Source of the DNA: a virus
Length of the DNA: 57,528 nt
Strand: one strand, 5' to 3'
IMG/VR virus record: IMGVR_UViG_3300027746_000023
Span: 1-57,528 of that record
Position 1 is the first letter of the stretch; the number at the start of each line of letters is the position of its first letter. Of the stretch, positions 22,766-30,896 are shown piece by piece. The notes below the pieces were generated by a model, which was given only the letters and a program-made list of their open reading frames with translations, was not told where the DNA came from and did not search any database. The position numbers were made by a program, and so were the translations under genes.

Positions 22766-23791
22766 CTAAACGGCCCACCACGCCCGCCAGTCCGCACGGC
22801 GCGATGGCACGGCGTAGACCCCTTTGACCATGGCCGTCGTCGAGTGTCCAAGCTGGTGAGCGGTCTTTCCCGCATCCTGCCCACGACCCAAATGATAAGT
22901 GGCGAACGAATGCCTCAGAGCGTTCTCTGGAAACTGCGACCACGGCACCTTGCCCGCCTCGTGCAGCCTCCTGATGAGCGCCTGGCGCTCTTGATAAATT
23001 CGCAGAGAGGCCGGTGGCAAAATCAAACCTGTCTTTTTATGGTCTTGAAAAAACGCCGCCCGCTTGGTCAGCGGCTCGGTGAAGTCCACGATGCGCTCCG
23101 GCATTCCGGTGGATTGTTTGGAAACCTCCCGCCTCACCTCGATCTCTCCCCGTGCCGCGTCAATATCTTCCCAGCGCATCCGCCGCACCTCGATGGACCG
23201 AAGCCCCGCAAATCCACCCAGTAGAAACCACGCTCGCAACTCGTCGCTCATCTCCTCGGCCAAGATCGTCGCCATCTCTGCCGCTGTGACGAGCGACCGC
23301 TTCGCCTCGGCCTTTGGCGGGCGAATCCTCCGCAGCGGATTCCGATCGATCAACTCCATATCGACGCACCACGCGAAGAACCCGCTCGCGTAGCGATGCC
23401 ACCCCGCCCGTGTCGTCGGTGATCCTTCGATGCCGTCAAACCACTTGCCCGCCTTTATCGGCGTCACATTGGCAACCGGACCGTTAAAAGCCTCCAGCAG
23501 CTTGCCGCAAACCCTCTCGACCTTTGATTTGTGCTCCTCCGAGGATTTGGCCTTTGTCGCAACATAATCCCTCAGCGCGGATCTCATAGAAAGCCCACCC
23601 TGATCCTTTTCCCGCAGTCCATCCGTTCCCGACTTCTGAAGAGTCTCCAAAAGCGAAGGCCCAGCCGCCCAAGCCTCCGCCTCCGTCGCAAAAAAACGCC
23701 TGATCCTGTTGCCCGAAACCGCCGCCGGAATCTCCAGCTTCCAAGTTCCGGGTCTAGATGCGTTGGGTGAGACAAAATATCGAGCCTTCAT
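22766..23791 (-). CDS. int: Tyrosine-type integrase of phage A, 341 aa
   Basis: N-terminal arm-binding and SAM-like domains precede the catalytic part: AGLRSIEVRRM (Arg near 200), NALRHSFATYH (His-x-x-Arg near 290) and the nucleophile Tyr326 in VKGVYAV. It integrates at the tRNA-Leu core in the adjacent attP. The start lies next to three GTTGCCCG arm repeats. Its stop overlaps the stop of the opposing -1-frame RHH extension. Confidence 0.9.
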   Translation of the reverse strand: MKARYFVSPNASRPGTWKLEIPAAVSGNRIRRFFATEAEAWAAGPSLLETLQKSGTDGLREKDQGGLSMRSALRDYVATKAKSSEEHKSKVERVCGKLLEAFNGPVANVTPIKAGKWFDGIEGSPTTRAGWHRYASGFFAWCVDMELIDRNPLRRIRPPKAEAKRSLVTAAEMATILAEEMSDELRAWFLLGGFAGLRSIEVRRMRWEDIDAARGEIEVRREVSKQSTGMPERIVDFTEPLTKRAAFFQDHKKTGLILPPASLRIYQERQALIRRLHEAGKVPWSQFPENALRHSFATYHLGRGQDAGKTAHQLGHSTTAMVKGVYAVPSRRADWRAWWAV

Positions 23792-23793
23792 GT

Positions 23794-24041
23794 GTTGCCC
23801 GAACTGTTGCCCGTGTTGCCCGAATCTTCAACTAAAAACGCTTTTGCAAGTATTGACAAATCGCACAGAGTAGCGACAACAAAAACCCGCAGACCAGCAC
23901 CCACAGCGGCAAAGAAGCCCTCCCACCCAGTGCCGGCGGCGGGACTCGAACCCGCACACTCCTTTCGGAATAAGGGATTTTAAGTCTAATCTGAGCGTTT
24001 GTAAATCAACAACTTACAAGGCCGTTGCCCGCCGTTGCCCT
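23794..24041. other. attP of phage A
   Basis: GTTGCCCG repeats at 23794, 23806 and 23815 on one side, and at 24024 and 24034 (last base changed) on the other, flank a core containing the 3' part of a tRNA-Leu gene. Arm sites on both sides mean that the site is not split by host DNA. The neighbouring integrase supports this. Confidence 0.7.
23930..23985 (-). tRNA. 3' part of tRNA-Leu(UAA), integration core
   Basis: The minus strand reads an anticodon loop CTTAAAA (anticodon UAA), a variable arm with CCTTATTCCGAAAGGAG, a TpsiC arm GCGGGTTCGAGTCCCGC and a GCCGGCA acceptor strand, without encoded CCA. No 5' acceptor or D-arm precedes it. A phage copy of the attB core that restores the host tRNA upon integration is the simplest reading. 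Confidence 0.75.
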
Positions 24042-24043
24042 GT

Positions 24044-24322
24044 TTATTGTCCTTTTGGCCGAAAAAATAATAACTGTCTTACCTGAGTTTTGCGGACAAC
24101 CTTGGCGCTTTTGCGCTCAAACCTTCCAGCTTGAACTTCAGATTCGAGCTTTCGCTGCATGTATTGGCGGTCGCGTCCGCAGGACTCGGCAAGTTCGTAG
24201 ACATGCCGCCAGCCTTGGCGCTTCAGGTCTTCAATGTCTTCGACTTTGGAGTCTTCAAATACCTTCGCCCAGGCGTCGGTTATATTGGCAGAAGCCACGG
24301 TTGATGTTTTTGTTTTTCGCAT
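24044..24322 (-). CDS. Small helical protein at phage A end, 92 aa
   Basis: Includes WRHVYELAESCGRDRQYMQRKLESEVQAG, a helix-turn-helix-like stretch, and a basic end (KSAKVVRKTQVRQLL). It is the last gene before attP and overlaps the phosphoesterase by 43 nt. A possible regulator or lysogenic-conversion gene. Start choice is uncertain. Confidence 0.5.
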   Translation of the reverse strand: MRKTKTSTVASANITDAWAKVFEDSKVEDIEDLKRQGWRHVYELAESCGRDRQYMQRKLESEVQAGRFERKSAKVVRKTQVRQLLFFRPKGQ

Positions 24323-25014
24323 AAGTTTACGCTGGTTGAGTTTTCGGTGTAATACCCCCACGCGAAGCCGGCCGAGTGAGCCAATGAGGCGCGTCTGCTG
24401 GAGCTATATTCCATGTCGAGATTGCAGATGGCTCCGAGGCAGTAGCCTGTAGGCGAATCGATACGGCGGCCGCGTTCGATGCCTACGCGGTGAAGGTGCG
24501 CCATCAGAACCTTGCCGTATGTCTCCGCATGGTCACGGATGGCAGAAACATTGCAGCTATAACCATGAACCATGGCGAGGTCTCCAAGGCGGTGGACGCC
24601 CTTGCTGTTGTGGTATGGGTATATTTTTGCTTTTAGCTTTTTGGCGCAGTCACCGAGTTCGTTCAGCACGGTCTGAGCGGCGTGCGCGTGAACGGCGTTT
24701 GGCGAATCCGACATGAGGCTCAGTCTGGCTTCGTGGTTGCCGAGCATGATCACATTTGGTGCAAATTCGTAGAGGAATGAAATGCCTTCGCTGACATCCT
24801 GGGCGATGTTCCGCGCGCGGTCCTTGCTGTCTACGTTGGAGGACACGCCGCCGCGCATGGCGGCAAGGTCAATGAAGTCACCGAGATGCGCTTTGAAGTC
24901 CGGCTTAAATTTCTTGGCAAAATCCAGAACGGCCTTGCGGCTTTCGGGGCAGATGAGTTCGCCGTGCGAGCAACCGACTGCCATCCATCGCTTCCATTTT
25001 TTTACAGGTGTCAT
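24280..25014 (-). CDS. Calcineurin-like metallophosphoesterase, 244 aa
   Basis: HLGDFIDL and MLGNHEAR match metallophosphatase motifs II and III, with VHGYS and AHLHRVG as later His motifs. Motif I, normally D-x-H, reads CSH (VGCSHGEL), so one metal ligand is changed and activity may differ. It lies beyond the lysis genes next to attP, a common place for accessory genes. In the circular model it belongs only to phage A. Confidence 0.8.
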   Translation of the reverse strand: MTPVKKWKRWMAVGCSHGELICPESRKAVLDFAKKFKPDFKAHLGDFIDLAAMRGGVSSNVDSKDRARNIAQDVSEGISFLYEFAPNVIMLGNHEARLSLMSDSPNAVHAHAAQTVLNELGDCAKKLKAKIYPYHNSKGVHRLGDLAMVHGYSCNVSAIRDHAETYGKVLMAHLHRVGIERGRRIDSPTGYCLGAICNLDMEYSSSRRASLAHSAGFAWGYYTENSTSVNLCEKQKHQPWLLPI

Positions 25015-25021
25015 GGTAGGT

Positions 25022-25279
25022 TTATGGGAGGTCAGGGATTTCGTTATCTTTTCTGAGTTCCCAAATGTAGGAACGGACTTTTTCGAGCGTGTGCTCGCAC
25101 CCAGAATGCGTGTCACCTGCTTCGCCACGCCATTGCCGGAATTTGCCGCCTCCATGTTTAAGGAACGAGCGGATTTCGTTAAGCAGGTCGTCCAGTATTA
25201 AAATTGTATCCATGCCCTTCACCGCGCATATGTGCTCGGTGCGTTCTTCGGGAAGGGTGAATTCGAGAGTGGCCTTCAT
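25022..25279 (-). CDS. Small conserved siphophage protein, 85 aa
   Basis: MKATLEFTLPEER ... DTILILDDLLNEIRSFLKHG ... LEKVRSYIWELRKDNEI is a pattern that I recognise from many phage early or late hypothetical proteins. An N-terminal strand is followed by two helices. Coupled to the preceding gene by ATGA. Function unknown. Confidence 0.7.
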   Translation of the reverse strand: MKATLEFTLPEERTEHICAVKGMDTILILDDLLNEIRSFLKHGGGKFRQWRGEAGDTHSGCEHTLEKVRSYIWELRKDNEIPDLP

Positions 25280-25527
25280 GCTTCGGCCTCCTCTTCTTCG
25301 TCGTCTTCGTCAAATGGCCACAGGATGCACTCGGCGTCTCCTGCGAGGCTTCGGCAGGCGTATTCGTTGCCGTGCTTGGTGTGCATGTGAAATGTCTCCG
25401 CGCTGTCCTCCCAAGAGACGATGACGATGCCGCAATCAAAATGTTCGGCGAGGAGCTGCCGGACTTGGGACAAGATTTCAGTGCGGTCTGGCGGCGGAGT
25501 GGCTTTTGCTTTGGGCTTGCGGCTCAC
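25276..25527 (-). CDS. Small acidic-tail protein, 83 aa
   Basis: I place the start at GTG 25527, 15 nt after TTTGACA, giving MSRKPKAKATPPPDR. A TTG at 25548 would add seven residues. The middle is beta-rich (CGIVIVSWEDS, TFHMHTKHG) and the end is poly-acidic (DEDDEEEEAEA). It lies downstream of the endolysin gene. No family recognised. Confidence 0.6.
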   Translation of the reverse strand: MSRKPKAKATPPPDRTEILSQVRQLLAEHFDCGIVIVSWEDSAETFHMHTKHGNEYACRSLAGDAECILWPFDEDDEEEEAEA

Positions 25528-25549
25528 AATGTTGGTGGCGCCTGTCAAA
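25525..25549 (-). promoter_or_regulatory. Start-associated sequence, TTTGACA-N15-GTG
   Basis: Lies in the lysis region between the endolysin stop and the 25527 start. Confidence 0.5.
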
Positions 25550-25554
25550 AGAGA

Positions 25555-26031
25555 CTAGGCGAGGATGTCTACTTTTTCGGCCACGCGCCGGCGTAGGCTG
25601 GCGAGCATTTCGGACTCGGTCATGCCGGTGGCCCATGGCGGGCGGAATTGGTAATGGGGTTTATCGACGATCTTTTTCCAGCGGCCGCCCCACTCGAGGC
25701 CGAGGCTTTCGCCAAGGGGGCCGAGTTCGTCGTAGAGCGGGTGGTCTTCGAGGTAGGCTTTGCCTTTGAAGACGCCGATGTCGACGGATAGACCGAAATT
25801 ATGATTTGAGTGGCCGGCACGGGCGTGGGTGACGATGCGGCCTGGCGTGCTCCTGCCTTGCGCGTAGATGGCGTCTTGCTCCGCGTAGGAACGGAGCGCT
25901 GAGATGATGCGCACATCGAGGCCGCGCGGCTGGGCGAGGTTCTTTGCCGCGCTGATGAAAGTAGCGACGCGCTTCTGGATGTCGGGATGGAGCGTGGCGA
26001 GGTTGCGCTCGCTGCGGTCATCGAGGGTCAT
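25555..26031 (-). CDS. Endolysin, M15-family L-Ala-D-Glu/VanY-type peptidase, 158 aa
   Basis: Zinc-site motif HSNHNFGLSVD gives ligands His77 and Asp84; HYQF supplies His126. This is the core of M15 endopeptidases such as CwlK and PLY500. ATG at 26031 overlaps the holin stop. A second, slightly diverged copy begins phage B at the right edge. It cleaves peptidoglycan peptides for release. Confidence 0.85.
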   Translation of the reverse strand: MTLDDRSERNLATLHPDIQKRVATFISAAKNLAQPRGLDVRIISALRSYAEQDAIYAQGRSTPGRIVTHARAGHSNHNFGLSVDIGVFKGKAYLEDHPLYDELGPLGESLGLEWGGRWKKIVDKPHYQFRPPWATGMTESEMLASLRRRVAEKVDILA

Positions 26032-26435
26032 TTGGCGTTGACTCCTTTGATTTTTTCGAGGGTTCGGAGGGTGCCGAGGCCGAGCATTCCTAGGAGGGTT
26101 GTCATGAGCATTTCGGTCGGGAGTTCGACAACTGGAGCGGGCTGTTTTGTGATCAAAACATAGGTCCACGAAAAGAGCGGTTGTCCGAAACAGATCCACG
26201 CAAAAGCGAACCCGCAGGCCCATCCCACGAAAGGACGCCACCCCGAAACAAAGAGGGATGGATGGTTGGCTTCGGCTGTATTTGTTGCGGATTGCTGGGT
26301 GGCTTCTTGGGCTGCTATTTCCAGCACGCGGAGTTGCCAGGCTTCTTGTGCCTTTCGCTTCGCTTCGGTATCGGGAACGACCTTATCGAGTATCTCGAGG
26401 CCGGTCTTGACCATTGCTGGTATGTCCCAAGTCAT
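26028..26435 (-). CDS. Holin of the 3TM (GTA-type) family, 135 aa
   Basis: HPSLFVSGWRPFVGWACGFAFAW and the terminal GMLGLGTLRTLEKIKG are hallmarks of the 3TM holin family. Three hydrophobic stretches occur after residue 60, with an amphipathic helical N-terminus. It makes membrane lesions that release the downstream endolysin. Confidence 0.85.
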   Translation of the reverse strand: MTWDIPAMVKTGLEILDKVVPDTEAKRKAQEAWQLRVLEIAAQEATQQSATNTAEANHPSLFVSGWRPFVGWACGFAFAWICFGQPLFSWTYVLITKQPAPVVELPTEMLMTTLLGMLGLGTLRTLEKIKGVNAK

Positions 26436-26689
26436 CGGCGCTCGATGGCTCTCAGCCTGCCTTCGTGGTCCGCGAGGAGAATGTCGTGGCGCTTGTCGGT
26501 TTCGGCGTTGGTCTCCATGCGAATCAAGACGGCCTCAATTTTTTCAACGCGCCCGCTGAGTTTTTCGGAGGCTGCTTCAAACTCACTGCGGGACACGAAT
26601 TGGCTTTGCAAAATTATTACCACAAGTATCCCGATGGGAGTGACCCACCGGGATGCAATGTCCAGAGTTTTGGTGACGCTCTCGCTCAT
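26432..26689 (-). CDS. Membrane-anchored coiled-coil protein, spanin-like, 85 aa
   Basis: One membrane segment (WVTPIGILVVIILQSQFV) is followed by a coiled coil (EFEAASEKLSGRVEKIEAVLIRME). The position beside holin and endolysin suits an inner-membrane spanin or lysis regulator. No lipoprotein partner is visible. Overlaps its neighbours by ATGA and TAATG. Confidence 0.6.
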   Translation of the reverse strand: MSESVTKTLDIASRWVTPIGILVVIILQSQFVSRSEFEAASEKLSGRVEKIEAVLIRMETNAETDKRHDILLADHEGRLRAIERR

Positions 26690-27873
26690 TAGCTGTTCGC
26701 TTGGGCGATGAGGTTGCCGACGATGGCCGTGGTGGCCACATTGGCGAGGCGCTCGGTGTTGAGGGCGTCGGTCTTGGCTTTGACCGAATCGATCTTCGAC
26801 GCTTCGCTTGCGGCCATGCGGCTACTCACGGAGGCATCCAACTTCGTGGAGTTTGCGTCGATCTCCTGCCTGATCTGAATGGCTGTTGGTCCGCTCGATG
26901 TGGTGAGCGTGCGGGATGCGTGGCTCCATATGTCGCTTGGCGTGACGGATGCGGGCGCGTTGGTCAGATTGGTGACGGTCGCAAGCGTGCCGGATGGCGC
27001 GAGGCGGCTGCTCACCGAGGCATCAATGCGCCCGAGTTCTGTTGCGAGTTCTGTTCGCACAGCTCCGGCCACTGTTGATGCGGATGGAGCCGAAGATGTC
27101 GGGATGCTGTCGATCTTGCCGCCGGTGCGCTCAAGGTCGCTGCGGATCGCGGCAACAATGGCGACTTGATCCACATTGCTGTTGCCAATCGCTCCGACGA
27201 TGGCGTTGAGCACGGCTTGGCCGTCACCTTCGTTGAGTATTGATGACTCAACTGCGGTTGCAATGGCAGTGCGCTCGGCGCTGGTGAGTGAGTAACCTGT
27301 TTTGTCTGCTGCTGCCCAAACGGCAGAGGCGATGGCTGAAGCGCTGGCTGGTGTTGGAATCGAAATCGCTGAAATCGCGGCTTCGACGAGGCTTTGGTCA
27401 GCAGGATCGCTCGGCAGGTTGTCGGTTTTGCTCTTGATGGCCGCGATATCGGAGTTTGCTGGTGCGGTGTAGGCGCTGCCTGCAAGGCGGGTGCTTGTGG
27501 CAACGTCCACGCGGGCCAATTCTGTGGCCAATTCCGTTCTCACTTGGCTGGCTATCTGGCTCGGCGTAGGCACGGTTGGCGCGTTGGTCAATGTCGTGAC
27601 CGTTGCCACGGTGTCGCTTGCAGGGTTAAAGGTGCTTGCTGGCACTTCGGCGGTGCCGCTCCAAACAATGCTGCCGCTGCCGACATTGGCTCCAGATGCG
27701 AGGAAGGCGACTTGGTATGTTCCGGCTGCGCCAGTCATGTTGCCGCTGTAAAAACCTGTCGAGCCTGTTTCCGGGCAGGAGATGGCGGAGCCGACGGCGG
27801 CTCCGGCTTGGTAGCGTTGGGCGGTGACGGTGAGGCCGGTGGTGGCGAGGGCGATGTTAAGTTCGTTTGGCAT
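26689..27873 (-). CDS. Tail fibre/appendage protein with repeats, 394 aa
   Basis: The N-terminal 100 residues are a beta domain (NELNIALATTGLTVTAQRY ... GTYQVAFLASG). The rest holds repeats of VRTELATELxRxDxxxSTRLA and SAVWAA-type helical units that suggest a trimeric shaft. Located in the shared fibre locus. Probably a baseplate or fibre component. Confidence 0.7.
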   Translation of the reverse strand: MPNELNIALATTGLTVTAQRYQAGAAVGSAISCPETGSTGFYSGNMTGAAGTYQVAFLASGANVGSGSIVWSGTAEVPASTFNPASDTVATVTTLTNAPTVPTPSQIASQVRTELATELARVDVATSTRLAGSAYTAPANSDIAAIKSKTDNLPSDPADQSLVEAAISAISIPTPASASAIASAVWAAADKTGYSLTSAERTAIATAVESSILNEGDGQAVLNAIVGAIGNSNVDQVAIVAAIRSDLERTGGKIDSIPTSSAPSASTVAGAVRTELATELGRIDASVSSRLAPSGTLATVTNLTNAPASVTPSDIWSHASRTLTTSSGPTAIQIRQEIDANSTKLDASVSSRMAASEASKIDSVKAKTDALNTERLANVATTAIVGNLIAQANS

Positions 27874-27888
27874 ATTAGTCGTGTTTGG

Positions 27889-28125
27889 TTAGTTGGCTGG
27901 AATCCACTGGCGCTCTACGCGGTCGGCAAACCAGACGAGGTTTGGTTCCCAGTTGCCGTTTTCGGGTTGCTCGATTTTGACGAGGGGGACGATCTGCGGA
28001 TCGACCCAATCTTCCGGGCAAGGATAGGGGCGAATGGTATCGATGCGTGGTTCGTCGTTTGCGTCCAGCACGATGCTGGCGAGTTCCTTGCGTCCGTCTG
28101 CAAATATAAGTCCGTATGTTCTCAT
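27889..28125 (-). CDS. Small tail-region protein, 78 aa
   Basis: Beta-rich N-terminus (RTYGLIFADGRKELASIVLDANDE), a YPCPEDWVDPQIVPLVKIE centre and a WFADRVERQWIP end. It lies between two fibre genes and may be a fibre chaperone or cap. No recognised family. Confidence 0.6.
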   Translation of the reverse strand: MRTYGLIFADGRKELASIVLDANDEPRIDTIRPYPCPEDWVDPQIVPLVKIEQPENGNWEPNLVWFADRVERQWIPAN

Positions 28126-28139
28126 GGTGTGGTTTTTGG

Positions 28140-29225
28140 TTAGTTTCCGAAGGCGATTTCGACGGCATCGACCGAGGCCACCCAGCGCCAGATTGTGGAC
28201 GCTGTGCCGGTTACGCTGACGATGAGGGCGTCTGACGCATCGCTCGCGGAGAGCGCGATGGATGTTCCAGCGGCGTTGTCTGTGCCGATGGTGACTGGCG
28301 CGTAAACCTCGCTTGTGGTGGCTGCAACATTCTTGAGCGCATACTGCCGCATGTAATGCGCGACTGCTCCTCCGGTGCTACTAATGCCACAGATGTTGAT
28401 TGTCAGAGCCAGAACCTTGCCAGACGGGATCGTGAGGCGGGTGCTGCTTCCGTCCAAAAAAAGCTCGACTGCGGAGTTCGTAGTAGTTTTGCAGCGAAGG
28501 ACAAACCTTGCGCGTTGGGCGTCGCCGCGAACTGCGAATTGACCCGCTGCATGGGATTGCATAGAATACCTGTCAGACAACGCCCTATATCCACCTAAAA
28601 TTGATGAAAGATTTCCTGTCGCTCTGTTATCATCTCCACAACCTATAAAAACAAAATCGTTCGACGCTTGATTATCTCTTCCTCCAACTACTGCGCTTGC
28701 TAAATTTGCAGCAATATTTAAAACTCCACTTCCAACAAACCCATAATCGCTGGAGCAAGTGTTTCCAACTCCTCCAGCAGCGCTTCCACCACCACATATA
28801 ACGGAATTTGAACCTGAAGCTAATGATTTAAATCCTCCACCAATGAAAGAGTTCACTCCGCTTGCTGTATTTCGATACCCTCCACAAATTACCGAGTATT
28901 GATTGCTGGCTACTTCCGTTGCAAGCGTGCGTGAAAGTTGTAAATCAACTGCATTTGCTCCCCTCGCATTCCCGCCGCTTGCTGCGCCATTTGGCTTCGG
29001 CCCTGCAATCAGCGCACCCGTGCCTTTCGGCGTGAGGACGAGCGCGGAGTTGGCCTGTGCAGAGTGCTGGTTCGTTATGGCAACATTTGCTTGAGTGGTT
29101 GTGCTAGCGTCGTCGATTACAATGTCGGAGTTTTGCAGTATGGTCCCACCCGTGCCGTCGGCGCGGAGGATGGCGTTGTCAACTGAGCCTGCGGTGAGCG
29201 AGCGAGGGAGTGCGTTTGCGATCAT
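28140..29225 (-). CDS. Tail fibre with YadA-head-like repeats, 361 aa
   Basis: Residues about 110-220 contain short repeats such as SGVNSFIGGG, SGSNSVICGG and ASNDFVFIGCGDDN, the left-handed beta-roll pattern of trimeric adhesin heads. A C-terminal beta domain follows. The repeat coding stretch (about 28560-28900) is visibly AT-rich compared with its flanks. Likely a receptor-binding fibre whose tip region was acquired by transfer. Confidence 0.75.
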   Translation of the reverse strand: MIANALPRSLTAGSVDNAILRADGTGGTILQNSDIVIDDASTTTQANVAITNQHSAQANSALVLTPKGTGALIAGPKPNGAASGGNARGANAVDLQLSRTLATEVASNQYSVICGGYRNTASGVNSFIGGGFKSLASGSNSVICGGGSAAGGVGNTCSSDYGFVGSGVLNIAANLASAVVGGRDNQASNDFVFIGCGDDNRATGNLSSILGGYRALSDRYSMQSHAAGQFAVRGDAQRARFVLRCKTTTNSAVELFLDGSSTRLTIPSGKVLALTINICGISSTGGAVAHYMRQYALKNVAATTSEVYAPVTIGTDNAAGTSIALSASDASDALIVSVTGTASTIWRWVASVDAVEIAFGN

Positions 29226-29228
29226 GTT

Positions 29229-29609
29229 TTAGCTGTATGAAAGGGTTTCTTTGGAAGACCACGCGCCGGTGGCGCTGGATTCGGATGATGTTGTGCCTGC
29301 TGAAGTGAAGATGGTTCGGACGATCTCCCATCCTTCGGCGTCATAGACGCTGCCGGTGTTGGGAAATTCTGAATACAGGAGAAAGCCGAGGAAGGTGGAG
29401 GTGCCGTCGGCGGATAGGTCGAAGGCCCAGACGCGATCGGGGGCGTCTTTGGCTCCCGCGAGTTTGTAGACTTCGCCAGTGCTGGGGTTGCGCGAATAGA
29501 GCCGCCTGTCTGTGTGGTTCACACAAATTTCTCCAAGTGCCAGGTCTGAAGAGGCAGGCACTTTCGACGCTACGCTCGAGGATTTGGGCTTGATGATGGG
29601 ATTTGGCAT
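29229..29609 (-). CDS. Fibre-associated protein, 126 aa
   Basis: SSDLALGEICVNHTDRRLYSRN resembles the short phage fibre motif (LxxGELAxNxxDxxLYxK) often found at N-termini of fibres. The C-terminal part (GWEIVRTIFTSAGT) resembles the end of 30893-32518. Probably an attachment domain of the fibre complex. Confidence 0.6.
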   Translation of the reverse strand: MPNPIIKPKSSSVASKVPASSDLALGEICVNHTDRRLYSRNPSTGEVYKLAGAKDAPDRVWAFDLSADGTSTFLGFLLYSEFPNTGSVYDAEGWEIVRTIFTSAGTTSSESSATGAWSSKETLSYS

Positions 29610-29639
29610 TGGCCTTTTTTATTCAGCGGATTTTTTAAA

Positions 29640-29683
29640 CTCCCCCCGCTTGGCGAGGCGCTATGTAGCGCCCCGCCGGGGAG
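29640..29683 (-). terminator. Nested hairpin after a fibre gene
   Basis: The minus strand forms outer CTCCCC/GGGGAG arms and an inner GGCGCTA/TAGCGCC stem, then TTTAAAAAATC. It sits between the fibre genes at 29696-30613 and 29229-29609. A rho-independent-type terminator or mRNA end. Confidence 0.55.
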
Positions 29684-29695
29684 TAGTTGCGGTGC

Positions 29696-30613
29696 TTAGT
29701 AGGTGCCGCCGTCGATGACTGTCTCGAGCACGGAGATACGGCTTTCGTGGTCGGCCACGTCGCTCTCGAGTTCGGTCAAGCGGCTGGAGCTGCTGACGTT
29801 CTCGAGAGTGGTGATGCGGTTCGACAACGATGTGTCGCTGGTCGCACGGGCGGATTCCTCGTTCGCCACACGGGTGGTCAGTGTGGTGGTGGCTGCGGCT
29901 CTGGCAGTCTGCTCGCCGCTGATAGCTGTCTGGCGGTTTGTGACTTCGGCGCTGATTGCAGAAGCATTGCTAACGATATCCGCCTCTGCGGCAGAAACTC
30001 GTGTTGTGAGCGAGGTGGCCGCTGAAACGACACCATCGATTCGAAGGCCCAAAGCTGTGTCGTTGGCCCCACGGGTGCTGATCTCGGAAGCGAGGGCGGC
30101 GTTGTTGGAGGTTACATAACCTGCGAAGGCTTGATCGTTCGTGGCGTCGACCGAATTGATGAGCGAGACGATTTCCGCGAAAGAATCGGAATTTGCCCCT
30201 GCGGCTGACAGGATGGCGTCCACACGATTTTTCTCAGTGGTGATCTTTGCGTCCAACGCATTGTCACCGGACACGCGTGAGGATGCCTCGGCTGAAACAG
30301 CGGCGGCGCGGTCGAGAAGCTCTTGAGCGAGGTTGGCTGCGATGACGCCTTCATCGGCGGTGGCCCGTGAAATTTCCGAATTCAGATTTGTGGTGAGTGT
30401 CGAATCCGCGCTGGAACGCAGGAGTGCCTCGGCTGCTACGGCGTCAGAAACGAAGGTCTTCTTAGCGAAGACATGCTCGCCGCCGATTGGCAGGACGCCT
30501 TCGGCTGTGCCGATGAAAAAGGATTTGTTTGTCGTGTCGAATGCAACTTCGCCGACTTGAAGCGAGACCGGCGTGCCGGAACCGCGTTTGATTTTGAGGA
30601 TGGGATTGGCCAT
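29696..30613 (-). CDS. Coiled-coil tail fibre protein, 305 aa
   Basis: The N-terminal phage-fibre motif (VSLQVGEVAFDTTNKSFFIG) is followed by a long Ala/Ser/Asp-rich region with RISxLE/TLTTRV heptads ending in SRLTELESDVADHESRISVLE. It is likely a trimeric shaft. Part of the shared fibre cluster. Confidence 0.7.
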   Translation of the reverse strand: MANPILKIKRGSGTPVSLQVGEVAFDTTNKSFFIGTAEGVLPIGGEHVFAKKTFVSDAVAAEALLRSSADSTLTTNLNSEISRATADEGVIAANLAQELLDRAAAVSAEASSRVSGDNALDAKITTEKNRVDAILSAAGANSDSFAEIVSLINSVDATNDQAFAGYVTSNNAALASEISTRGANDTALGLRIDGVVSAATSLTTRVSAAEADIVSNASAISAEVTNRQTAISGEQTARAAATTTLTTRVANEESARATSDTSLSNRITTLENVSSSSRLTELESDVADHESRISVLETVIDGGTY

Positions 30614-30659
30614 TTTGTTTTAGGTGTTGGTTGTTTGGGTTACTCTGGGTGGGAGATTG

Positions 30660-30896
30660 TCAAAAAGTTCCAGCATCGATGACCGGCAGGAGGAGTGCGT
30701 AACTGCTCGCGGCTTCGCTCCACCGCCAAGGGAGGCCCGTATCGAGCGCGACGTAGAGGCGCTTCGTGCGGCCGGTGCTGGGAAAGGCAGAGCGGTTTGG
30801 ATACTCGACGATGGCGTTCGTCTCTTCGGGCAGGACGAGCGTGAAGTTCGAGAGATCGAGCTGCTGGGAAATGTTGGATTCGGTGATCGTCGTCAT
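30660..30896 (-). CDS. Small fibre-region protein, 78 aa
   Basis: ATG at 30896 overlaps the stop of 30893-32518. The sequence has FPSTGRTKRLYVALDTGLPWRW, a fibre-attachment-type motif found in the neighbouring genes. Possibly an assembly or attachment subunit. Confidence 0.6.
   Translation of the reverse strand: MTTITESNISQQLDLSNFTLVLPEETNAIVEYPNRSAFPSTGRTKRLYVALDTGLPWRWSEAASSYALLLPVIDAGTF

Noticed and set aside
23930-24012. Complete functional tRNA-Leu gene
   Set aside because: The TpsiC arm, variable arm and anticodon loop are present, but no matching 5' acceptor or D-arm precedes them.
26028-26241. Longer endolysin start at 26241
   Set aside because: The extension overlaps the holin gene in another frame and is Arg/Pro-rich. 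ATG 26031 gives the ATGA coupling typical here.
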